From positions 1,116,001 through 1,180,000 of the forward strand of contig JAFEDR010000009.1 of NCBI GenBank assembly GCA_018241525.1: DNA of 64,000 nucleotides. The letters run 5' to 3'. The notes beneath the pieces were generated by a model that worked only from the letters and a program-made list of their open reading frames with translations, searched no databases and was not told the origin of the DNA. Below, piece after piece: positions 24,883 through 32,263 of this stretch (positions are counted from its first letter, which is position 1; each line of letters begins with the position of its first letter). Source of the DNA: Pseudomonadota bacterium (GTDB lineage: Bacteria; Pseudomonadota; Gammaproteobacteria; Steroidobacterales; Steroidobacteraceae). A program made the translations under genes and the position numbers.

Positions 24883-26825
24883 GCTCGCGGCACGCGCAGC
24901 CGGGAGAGGACGATCTCGGCGATCCGCGCCTCCGAGGTGCGGGACTTCACGAGCGCCGCGGCCACGCGTCGCTGGATCGCGGGGGCGATCTCCGAGACCG
25001 ACAGCACCACGACCGGTGGTAGCTCGCGGCCGGCGGGTGCATCGAGCAGCGCGAGCCCGTCGCCGTCCGGCAGCCCCGGGTCGACGAGCAGCAGCGAGAA
25101 CGAGGACCGCTCGAGCTCGGCGCGCGCGGCGGCGAGCGTGCGGGCGTGCACGACCGTCGCCCGGCCCGCGAGCAGCGTCGCGACGACCTGCGCGAGGTCT
25201 GGATCGTCCTCGGCGTGCAGGATGCGCGGCAGACCGGCCGGCTCGCCGGTCGGCGGGCGGGCAACGCCCGCGCTGGCCGCGGCGGTGTCGGGCCTCGGCT
25301 CGGCGCTCCGCTCTGCATTCCCGTGCGTTGCCCGCGGCAGCTCGAAGTAGAACGTCGTGCCCTCCCCGGTCGCCGATGAGAAGCCGATCGTGCCGTGCAT
25401 GGCCTCGATCAGCTGGCGCGAGATGTAGAGGCCGAGTCCCGTGCCGGGTGCCGAGCGGGAGTTGGAGGCGTCGGCCTGGGCGAAGCGCTCGAAGACGCGG
25501 CCGCGGAACTCCTCCGGTATCCCCTGCCCCGGGTCCGCGATCTCGAAGCGCACCGCCTCGCCCGACGGGCTCGCGCGCACCGTGACCTCGGAGCCGGCCG
25601 GCGAGAACTTCGCCGCGTTCGACAGCAGGTTCGCGAGCACCTGCATCAGCCGCTCGGGATCCGCCTGCACCTCGAGCCCATCGCCGGGGTCGGCGAGGCG
25701 GATGCGGACCTCGTACTTCGCGGCGTAGGGCTCGTTCGCCTCGACCGCGCGCCGCAGCAGCGCGCCGGCGTCGACCCGCTGCAGCTCGAGCGTCAGGCGC
25801 CCGGCGCCGATCTTCTCGATGTCGAGGATGTTGTTGATGATGCCGACGAGGCGCTCGCAGTTGCTGAGCGCGATCCGCACCATGTGGCGGGCGCGCTCCG
25901 ACAGCTCGCCCAGCACGCCCGCGCTGAGCAGCCCGAGCGAGCCGCGGATCGAGGTCAGCGGCGTGCGCAGCTCGTGGCTGACCGAGGAGACGAACTCGCT
26001 CTTCAGGCGATCCATCTCGCGCCGATGGCCGACGTTCTCGATCTGCGAGACGAAGTAGAGCGGCGTGCCGTGGCGGTCGCGCACCAGCGAGACGCTCAGC
26101 AGCGCGTAGACGATGCGGTCGTGGCGGTCGAGGTAACGCTTCTCGAGCTGGAACGAGGGAAGCTCGCCGGCGAGCGCGCGCGCCATCAGCGACAAGTCCG
26201 TCTCGAGGTCGTCCGGGTACGTGAGGCTCTGGAAGTCGGTGCGCAGCAGGTCGGCCTCAGGGTAGTCGAGCATCTCGCACAGCGCACGGTTCACCCGCAG
26301 CCACTGGCCGGACGGCGCGACCAGCGCCATGCCGATCGGCGCGTCGTCGAAGGCGCGGCGGAAGCGTTCCTCGCTGACCCGCAGGTTCGCCTCGCTCTGC
26401 GCGCGCTCGGTGATCTGCCGCTCGAGGCGCTCGTTGACGCGCGCGAGCGACGACGGGCTCGGTAGCTGCAGCGCCTGCGGCAGCAGTCGCACCAGCAGCA
26501 CGGCGGTCGGCACCGAAGCGAGCGCGGTCACCGCCTTGACGCTGCCGCTCAGCCAGTAGTCGGGGTGCCAGATCGTCCAGATCTCGAGCACGTGGGTGAG
26601 CCCGCAGGCGATGATGAAGATCGCGAAGCACAGGAACATCCAGTCGAACTCGAGATCGCGGCGCTTGCGCACGAAATAGACGAGCGTGAACGGGATCGAG
26701 AAGTACGCGAGCGAGATCAGCGCGTCCGAGAGCACGTGCAGGCTGAGCACGTCCCAGCGCCACAGGTAGCACATGCCGTGCGGCATGAAGCCAGCGGTGG
26801 AGAGCCCGACGGAGGACATCGACAT
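24879..26825 (-). CDS. hybrid histidine kinase with ethylene-receptor-type membrane domain
   Basis: A 648-residue membrane kinase. Residues about 25-120 form three membrane helices that match the ethylene-binding domain of ETR1-type receptors: SDALISLAYFSIP then IIACGLTHVLEIWT. Asp34, Tyr41, Ile44, Pro45, Ile71, Cys74 and His78 correspond, at a constant offset of nine, to ETR1 Asp25, Tyr32, Ile35, Pro36, Ile62, Cys65 and His69, including both copper ligands (Cys, His). Next come a PAS domain (about 150-265), HisKA with His284 (SSVSHELRTP), HATPase (GTGLGLYIS) and a C-terminal receiver with Asp582 (LLVDPGLPDGDG). It has no GAF domain. It converges with the REC-HPt gene and diverges from the phytochrome operon. 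Confidence 0.93.
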   Translation of the reverse strand: MSMSSVGLSTAGFMPHGMCYLWRWDVLSLHVLSDALISLAYFSIPFTLVYFVRKRRDLEFDWMFLCFAIFIIACGLTHVLEIWTIWHPDYWLSGSVKAVTALASVPTAVLLVRLLPQALQLPSPSSLARVNERLERQITERAQSEANLRVSEERFRRAFDDAPIGMALVAPSGQWLRVNRALCEMLDYPEADLLRTDFQSLTYPDDLETDLSLMARALAGELPSFQLEKRYLDRHDRIVYALLSVSLVRDRHGTPLYFVSQIENVGHRREMDRLKSEFVSSVSHELRTPLTSIRGSLGLLSAGVLGELSERARHMVRIALSNCERLVGIINNILDIEKIGAGRLTLELQRVDAGALLRRAVEANEPYAAKYEVRIRLADPGDGLEVQADPERLMQVLANLLSNAAKFSPAGSEVTVRASPSGEAVRFEIADPGQGIPEEFRGRVFERFAQADASNSRSAPGTGLGLYISRQLIEAMHGTIGFSSATGEGTTFYFELPRATHGNAERSAEPRPDTAAASAGVARPPTGEPAGLPRILHAEDDPDLAQVVATLLAGRATVVHARTLAAARAELERSSFSLLLVDPGLPDGDGLALLDAPAGRELPPVVVLSVSEIAPAIQRRVAAALVKSRTSEARIAEIVLSRLRVPRA

Positions 26826-27248
26826 GTGCCACCACCTGCGTTGGGCAGGCCCGGTGGCGGGAGCGGCGCTCCGTGCCAGGGCCCGCGGCGGCCGCGGAGC
26901 CTAGCACGCGTGCCGCGGCAGGCTCCGCGGGGCAGGCGAATCGTCTGGCGCGCGCCGCGCCGCGCCACGCCGCGCGCGGCGGCCGGCCCGGCTGGGTCCC
27001 GGACCCGCACCGCGGACACCGGTCCGGGCGCTGGCCGCCCGTCCGCCGGGGCTGTTGCGACGCACCATATAAGAGAGTGGGCCTTTCGGTGTCGGGCGCG
27101 CCGCGACCGGGCCCGACCGGGTCCCGGCCGGGCCGCGCGACCGGCCGGCCGGGGCCATGCGCTATGATTCCGGGGCGGCAGCGACCCCGGCCCGACGGCC
27201 TGCGGCGAGACCGTTCCGGGTCCGACGCACGCTGACGGGAGTGCACCG
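26826..27248. other. 423-base divergent region between ethylene-type kinase and phytochrome operon
   Basis: The region is very GC-rich with stretches of alternating GC, and no gene was recognised. The A+T-rich island CCATATAAGAGAG (about 27065-27077) and TATGAT (27163-27168, five of six to -10) are the only promoter-like pieces; TATGAT lies about 80 bases before the heme oxygenase start but has no clear -35. Confidence 0.4.
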
Positions 27249-27836
27249 GTGTCGTCCGTTCGACCGATCCATACCCTGCGCGAAGCCACCTGGCCGCTGC
27301 ACGTCCGGCTCGAGCGCCGGCTCGACGTCGCGGCGCGCTTCGGCTCGCTGCCCGCCTACCGCGAGCACCTGCGCGGCATGTGGGGCTTCTGCGCCGGCAT
27401 CGAATCGAGGCTGCCCGCCGAGGTGCTGAGCGGCGTGCTGCCCGACTACGGCCGGCGCCGCAAACTGCCCCCGCTCACCCGCGACCTGCTCGCGCTCGAG
27501 GAGTGCCAGGAAGCGATCGGGCGACTGCCCGTCTGCGGGCAGGTGCCGGCGGCGGACGACCCGGCGAGCGCCCTCGGCTGCCTGTACGTGCTCGAGGGCG
27601 CGAGCCTCGGCGGCCAGGTGCTGCTGCCGGTCGTGCGCGAGCGCATCGGCGTCGATGCCGACCGCGGCGCCGAGTTCCTCGCGGCCTACGGGACCGAGAC
27701 GCCGGCGATGTGGCAGCGCTTCGGCGCGGTGGTCGACGAGGCCTGCGCCGGCGGCGAGGCGCGCGAGCGCGCGGTCGACGCCGCGCAGGCGACCTTCGCC
27801 GCGCTCGAGCACTGGCTGTGCGGGCCCGCGGCATGA
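27249..27836 (+). CDS. bphO: biliverdin-forming heme oxygenase (BphO type)
   Basis: A 195-residue soluble enzyme. His18 in LREATWPLHVRLE is the expected proximal haem ligand, and YVLEGASLGGQVLLP is the distal-helix glycine motif of bacterial heme oxygenases. It opens haem to biliverdin, the chromophore of the phytochrome encoded next. GTG 27249 follows GGGAG at a good distance. Its stop overlaps the phytochrome start (ATGA at 27833-27836), which ties chromophore supply to apoprotein synthesis. Confidence 0.93.
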   Translation: MSSVRPIHTLREATWPLHVRLERRLDVAARFGSLPAYREHLRGMWGFCAGIESRLPAEVLSGVLPDYGRRRKLPPLTRDLLALEECQEAIGRLPVCGQVPAADDPASALGCLYVLEGASLGGQVLLPVVRERIGVDADRGAEFLAAYGTETPAMWQRFGAVVDEACAGGEARERAVDAAQATFAALEHWLCGPAA

Positions 27837-30121
27837 GCGCGAGCGAGATCCGCTTCGGCGAGGTCGACCTGACGACCTGCGACCGTGAACCGATCCACAT
27901 CCCGGGATCGATCCAGCCGCACGGCGTGCTGCTGGTACTCGACCGGCGCACGCTCGTGGTCGAGCAGTGGGCCGGTGACACGCGCCTGCTGCTCGGGCTC
28001 GACGCCGCGGCGATCGCCGGCGCCGCGCTCGACTCGATTCTGGAGCGCGACGAGGCCGCCGCGATCGGCAGCCAGCTCCGGGATGGCGAGGGCTTCGTCG
28101 CGCCGGCCATGCGGCTCGGCTCGCGCGCCGTGCACAGCGCGCTGCCGCTCGACATCACGCTGCACGCGCTCGACGGCACCGCGATCCTCGAGCTCGAGCC
28201 GGCGCGCCGCACCGCGACCGCGGCTGGCGATGCGATCACCCAGCTCAAGAGCCTGCTGGCGGCGATCCAGGGCACGGCCAGCGTCGATGAGTCCTGCGCA
28301 CGCGCCGCACGGGCACTGCGCGTCGCCACCGGCTTCGATCGCGCGATGGTGTACCGGTTCATGCCGGACGAGAGCGGCGAGATCGTCGCCGAGGACATGC
28401 GCGCCGGGCTCGAGTCGTACCTCGGCCTGCACTACCCCGCCTCCGACATCCCGCGCCAGGCGCGCGAGCTCTACCGCCGCAACTGGCTGCGGGTGATCCC
28501 GGACATCGGCTACACGCCGGCGCCGCTGACGCCGGCGCGCCATCCGCGCAGCCCCGCGCCGCTCGACATGAGCCACTGCTCGCTGCGCAGCGTCTCGCCG
28601 ATCCACATCGAGTATCTGCAGAACATGGGCGTCAGCGCCTCGCTGTCGGCCTCGATCATCTGTCGCAACGCGCTGTGGGGCATGCTGGTGCTGCACCACT
28701 ACGCGCCGCGTTTCGTCGCCGCGGACCTGCGGGTCGCCTGCGAGACCTTCGCGCAGATCTTCTCGCTGCACGTCGAGTCGAAGTCGCAGGCCGAGAGCTC
28801 CGCCCGCCGGCTCGAGTCGCGGCGGGTGCGCGAGGAGCTGGTCGCGAACCTCGCCGGGGTCCGCGAGCTGGCGCCGGTGGTCGCGCGCTGGGACCTGCTC
28901 GGCTACGTCGGCGCGAGCGGCGCACTGGTGCTGCTCGACGGCGCCTGGCACTTCGTCGGGCGGGTGCCGCCGCGGCCGGACTGCGAGGCGCTGGTGCGCT
29001 GGCTCAACACCCTCGACCGGCGGCTGTACGCGGTCGACTGCCTGGTCGACGCCTATCCGCCCGCAGCGGCGTTCCCGGAGGTCGCGAGCGGCCTGCTCGC
29101 CGTCGGGCTCTCCCGCGAGCCGCGCGACTACGTCGTCTGGTTCCGCCCCGAGGTCGGCCACACCGTGCGCTGGGCCGGCGACCCGCACGCCTCGAAGAAG
29201 GTCGGCCCGCTCGGCTCGCGGCTGACGCCGCGCGGCTCGTTCGCCGAGTGGCTCGAGGTGACCCGCCAGCAATCAGCCGCCTGGTCGGAGATCGAGCTCG
29301 AGTCCGCCGAGGCGCTGCGGGTGGTGCTGCTCGAGTGCGTGCTCCGCAACGTCGACCTCGCGCAGCGCGAGCACGCGATCGCCGAGGCGCGCGCGACCGC
29401 CGAGGAGCTCGAGCGCCGCGTCGCCGCGCGCACGCTGCAGCTGCGCGAGCTCGCCGCCGATCTCGAGGCCGCCGAGGAGCGCGAGCGGCGCCAGATCGCG
29501 ACCGACCTGCACGACGACCTCGGCCAGACGCTGGCGGCGGCGCAGATCCGGCTCGCGGCGCTGCGCGCCCATCCGGACCGCGAGGTCGCGGGCGCGGCGC
29601 AGGCGCTGACCGGGCTCGTCGACCGCGCCGCGCTCGCGACGCGCTCGCTCGCCGCGCAGCTCGCGCCGATGGTGCTGCACGAGCTCGGCCTCGCCGCGGC
29701 GCTCGAGGTGCTCGGCGAGGAGATCGGCCAGAGCTTCGGCCTGCGGGTGCGGGTCAGCGACGACGGCGTGGCGAAGCCGCTGTCGGCGGCGGCGCGCTCG
29801 ATCCTGTACCGGGCGACGCGCGAGCTCCTGATCAATGCCGCCAAGCACGCGCGCACCCACGAGGCGGTCGTCAGCACCCGCGTCAGCGACGGCCGCCTCG
29901 AGGTGCGGGTCGAGGATGCCGGGGCCGGCTACGATCCGGCCGCGGCGGCGCCGGGCCGGCGGCACGCGCGCGGGCTCGCCACGCTGCGTGAGCGCCTCAC
30001 GCTCGTCGGCGGCGCGATGCAGGTCGAGACCGCACCCGGTCGCGGCACGCGAGTGCTGCTGACCGCGCCGCTCGGCGAGGACGCGCCGGAGGACGAGGAC
30101 GAGGGCGGAGGCGACCCGTGA
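27833..30121 (+). CDS. bphP: bacteriophytochrome with HisKA_3-type histidine kinase
   Basis: A 762-residue photoreceptor. The PAS domain begins with the chromophore Cys16 (DLTTCDREPIHIPGSIQPHG), typical of biliverdin-binding bacteriophytochromes. The GAF domain has YPASDIPRQARELY (the PASDIP Asp) and MSHCSLRSVSPIHIEYLQNMGV; the PHY domain has the tongue motif PRGSF. After a coiled coil the output is a NarX/DegS-like kinase: phospho-His about 560 in RRQIATDLHDDLGQTL, then an HATPase region with RELLINAAKHA. Most characterised bacteriophytochromes use HisKA or HWE kinases, so this pairing is less common. The C-terminus is an acidic tail. It overlaps both neighbours by four bases. Confidence 0.95.
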   Translation: MSASEIRFGEVDLTTCDREPIHIPGSIQPHGVLLVLDRRTLVVEQWAGDTRLLLGLDAAAIAGAALDSILERDEAAAIGSQLRDGEGFVAPAMRLGSRAVHSALPLDITLHALDGTAILELEPARRTATAAGDAITQLKSLLAAIQGTASVDESCARAARALRVATGFDRAMVYRFMPDESGEIVAEDMRAGLESYLGLHYPASDIPRQARELYRRNWLRVIPDIGYTPAPLTPARHPRSPAPLDMSHCSLRSVSPIHIEYLQNMGVSASLSASIICRNALWGMLVLHHYAPRFVAADLRVACETFAQIFSLHVESKSQAESSARRLESRRVREELVANLAGVRELAPVVARWDLLGYVGASGALVLLDGAWHFVGRVPPRPDCEALVRWLNTLDRRLYAVDCLVDAYPPAAAFPEVASGLLAVGLSREPRDYVVWFRPEVGHTVRWAGDPHASKKVGPLGSRLTPRGSFAEWLEVTRQQSAAWSEIELESAEALRVVLLECVLRNVDLAQREHAIAEARATAEELERRVAARTLQLRELAADLEAAEERERRQIATDLHDDLGQTLAAAQIRLAALRAHPDREVAGAAQALTGLVDRAALATRSLAAQLAPMVLHELGLAAALEVLGEEIGQSFGLRVRVSDDGVAKPLSAAARSILYRATRELLINAAKHARTHEAVVSTRVSDGRLEVRVEDAGAGYDPAAAAPGRRHARGLATLRERLTLVGGAMQVETAPGRGTRVLLTAPLGEDAPEDEDEGGGDP

Positions 30122-30768
30122 CCATCCGCGTGGTGCTGGCGGATGACCATCGCATGGTGCGCGAGGCGCTGCGCGAGGTACTGCTCAAGGTCCCGGACAT
30201 CGAGGTCGTCGGCGAGGCGGGCACCGGCGCCGAGGCGCTCGAGGTGACCGGGCGGCTGCGGCCGGACGTGCTGGTGCTCGACATCAGCCTGCCGGACATC
30301 AACGGCATCGAGGTCGCGAGCCGGCTGGTCGGCGGCGGCACCACCGCGAAGCTGGTCGCGCTCTCGCAGCACGCCGACAAGCGCTACGTCACGGCGATCG
30401 TGCGTGCCGGGGCGCACGCCTACGTCACGAAGTCCGCGGCCGGGACCGAGCTCGTGCTCGCCATCCGCGCCGTTGCGGCCGGCCACGGCTACTTCGCCCC
30501 CGAGATCGCCGGCGCGCTCGCGGACGAGATGCGCGGCGAGCCGCCGGGTGCGGACCCGGCGCCGCCCGCGCCGCAGCTCGCGCCGCGCGAGCGCGAGGTG
30601 CTGTGCCTGATCGCCGAGGGCGCGCGCACGGCCGCCATCGCCGAGCGACTGCAGGTGTCGGCGGCGACCATCGACGTGCACCGCCGCAACATCATGCGCA
30701 AGCTCGGCCTGCGCACGGTTGCGGAGCTGACCCGCTTCGCGATCCGCGAGGGACTCGTCAATCCCTGA
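30118..30768 (+). CDS. NarL/FixJ-family response regulator, probable phytochrome partner
   Basis: A 216-residue regulator. The receiver has Asp9-Asp10, phosphoacceptor Asp55 (LVLDISLPDING), Ser in ALSQHAD and Lys in YVTKSA. The LuxR-type HTH (LAPREREVLCLIAEGARTAAIAERLQVSAATIDVHRRNIMRKLGL) is complete. NarL-type regulators are the normal partners of HisKA_3 kinases, and the start (GTG 30118) overlaps the phytochrome stop, so the two very likely form one light-responsive system. Targets are unknown; the promoter just upstream of the mini-PpaA gene and the photosynthesis promoters are candidates. Confidence 0.94.
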   Translation: MTIRVVLADDHRMVREALREVLLKVPDIEVVGEAGTGAEALEVTGRLRPDVLVLDISLPDINGIEVASRLVGGGTTAKLVALSQHADKRYVTAIVRAGAHAYVTKSAAGTELVLAIRAVAAGHGYFAPEIAGALADEMRGEPPGADPAPPAPQLAPREREVLCLIAEGARTAAIAERLQVSAATIDVHRRNIMRKLGLRTVAELTRFAIREGLVNP

Positions 30769-30883
30769 GCCATCGCGGCCGCCGCGGGTGCATCGGCGGG
30801 CCTGACCCCGTACGATCCAAAGGGCCGGCCGGCGGCGCGGCCTGCGGCGGGCGGTGCCGGCGCGGACCCGGCAAGGAGAGCGC

Positions 30884-31639
30884 GTGAGGAGCTGGTCGAC
30901 GTTCATCCGCTCGCTGCTCGGCAGCGAGGCGTCGCCGACCGGCGGAACGTCGCTGTCGTTCCGGGAGCTGTACGCCACCTCCGGCCACGCGGTCGCGATC
31001 CTCGAGGCCGGGTCGCTGCGCGCGGTCGAGGTCAACCCCGCCGCGGCGACGCTGCTCGGCCTGCCGCGCGAGGTGATCCTCGGCGACCCGTTCCCGCTGC
31101 GCCTCGAGGCCGCCGCCCGCGAGCCGCTCGAGCAGGCGGCCGCCGCGGCGCTCGCGCGCGGGACCGCCGGCGCGCTCGTCGCGGCGACTGCCGACGGCCA
31201 CCGCCGCCTGCGCCTCGAGCTCGGCGTGGTGAACGCCCCGGCCGGTGCGTTCCTGATCGTCCAGCTCGCAGCGGCCGGCGGCCACGCACCGCCGAACGGC
31301 GCCGCGGCCGGGTCGCTCGAGGCGATCTCGCGTTCGTCCGATGCCTTCGTGCTGGCGGATTTGGCACTGCGCATCCGCTACAGCAACGAGGCCTTCGTCC
31401 GACTCGTCGATGGCGGCACGGCGGCAAGGCTCGCCGGCCAGCCGCTCGATCGGTGGCTGCACTTCGACGAGGAGTCGCGACGGCGCATCGCGGAGCAGAT
31501 GCGCAGCCGCGATGCCGCGATTGCGCTGCGGGCCGCCGGAGTCCGGCCGGGCACCCCCGGTTCGCTGCAGGTGCTGTCGATCGCGGCGCCGGATGGACCG
31601 GAGCCGGTGTACGGCTTCCTCGTCCGGACGACCGATTGA
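30884..31639 (+). CDS. PAS-PAS protein matching the middle of PpsR, without HTH (mini-PpsR)
   Basis: A 251-residue protein; GTG 30884 is chosen because AAGGAG lies just upstream. Its first PAS (AVAILEAGSLRAVEVNPAAATLLG) matches PpsR PAS1 of this cluster (AIVIAEAGARRIVEANPAAHELLG), and its second (DAFVLADLALRIRYSNEAF, then GQPLDRWL) matches PpsR PAS2 (DGFVVTNDRSGRIVYANRAF, then GESLDRWL), in the same order. The N-terminal PAS and the Fis-type HTH of PpsR are absent, and it ends right after PAS2. It could dimerise with PpsR through PAS2 and block DNA binding, or act as a separate sensor; this is inference. It follows the phytochrome regulator by 115 bases. Confidence 0.82.
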   Translation: MRSWSTFIRSLLGSEASPTGGTSLSFRELYATSGHAVAILEAGSLRAVEVNPAAATLLGLPREVILGDPFPLRLEAAAREPLEQAAAAALARGTAGALVAATADGHRRLRLELGVVNAPAGAFLIVQLAAAGGHAPPNGAAAGSLEAISRSSDAFVLADLALRIRYSNEAFVRLVDGGTAARLAGQPLDRWLHFDEESRRRIAEQMRSRDAAIALRAAGVRPGTPGSLQVLSIAAPDGPEPVYGFLVRTTD

Positions 31640-31685
31640 GGTCGTAAGGGACCCGCCACGCTGCCGCATCGCAGCAAAATGCTGT

Positions 31686-31731
31686 CCAGTACCTATAAAC
31701 TGGTAGTCATTGTTACAGTAATCGGTATATT
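31686..31731 (+). promoter_or_regulatory. candidate promoter with operator-like inverted repeat
   Basis: In an A+T-rich island, the inverted repeat CCAGT-N8-ACTGG (31686-31703) abuts a possible -35 TAGTCA (31704-31709), a 16-base spacer and -10 TATATT (31726-31731). Initiation near 31738 would give a leader of about 40 bases to the mini-PpaA ATG at 31779. The repeat could be a regulator-binding site, for instance for the phytochrome response regulator; the exact PpsR consensus is not met. Confidence 0.4.
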
Positions 31732-31778
31732 TGGAGCCCCTGCTCCGTCGCCGGCCCGTACCGAACGCTGAGACCTCG

Positions 31779-32261
31779 ATGATCCGACGCGCCAAACTCC
31801 CCGCGAGCCCGGTCTCGCATGGCGTACGACGGATCGCGCGCGCCGTGTCGAACCTGTTCCGGCTGCGCGCCGGACCCATCCAGGACGTCATCGAGAGCCA
31901 GATCGTGCCGCGCCTGCTGATCGCGGACTCGATGTCCGCGCCCGGCCTCGCCGGCGGCGGCTCGTGGGAGCCGTGCGATGCCGACGTCGCGGAACTGACG
32001 CGATTGCTGCTCGAGCACGACGCGCGCGTCGCGGGCGAATACATCGACGTGCTGCGCGCCAAGGGCGTCACCGAGGCGGCGGTCTGGCTCGAGCTCGTCG
32101 CGCCGACCGCGCGACGCCTCGGCGACCTGGCCTCGCAGCCGCGCGCCGACGCGGCGCGGCTTGAGCGCGCGCAGCGCGAGCTGCGCGCGCTGGTGGGCCA
32201 GCTCGAGCGCGCCCGTCCGCCGTCGTTCCGCTTCGCGACCTCGGCGGCGCGCGACGGCTAG
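31779..32261 (+). CDS. PpaA/AerR N-terminal-domain-like protein without cobalamin domain (mini-PpaA)
   Basis: A 160-residue protein from ATG 31779. Its centre (VIESQIVPRLLIADSMSAP, VAELTRLLLEHD and ELVAPTARRLGDL) parallels the N-terminal helical domain of the cluster's PpaA (SIEAHIVPRLVISDCVSLP, VTELVALLRQG, LLAPAARRLGEM). The PpaA protein continues into a B12-binding Rossmann domain with ExHxxG; this one stops, leaving only a charged helix and a short tail. It cannot bind cobalamin in the usual way and may keep only the protein-contact part. It is two bases from the convergent dxs stop. A TTG 48 bases upstream is a weaker start. Confidence 0.78.
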   Translation: MIRRAKLPASPVSHGVRRIARAVSNLFRLRAGPIQDVIESQIVPRLLIADSMSAPGLAGGGSWEPCDADVAELTRLLLEHDARVAGEYIDVLRAKGVTEAAVWLELVAPTARRLGDLASQPRADAARLERAQRELRALVGQLERARPPSFRFATSAARDG

Positions 32262-32263
32262 CG

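Noticed and set aside
31683..31700. Possible PpsR box upstream of mini-PpaA
   Set aside because: TGT is followed after 12 bases by AAC, not ACA; only the CCAGT/ACTGG repeat is supported.
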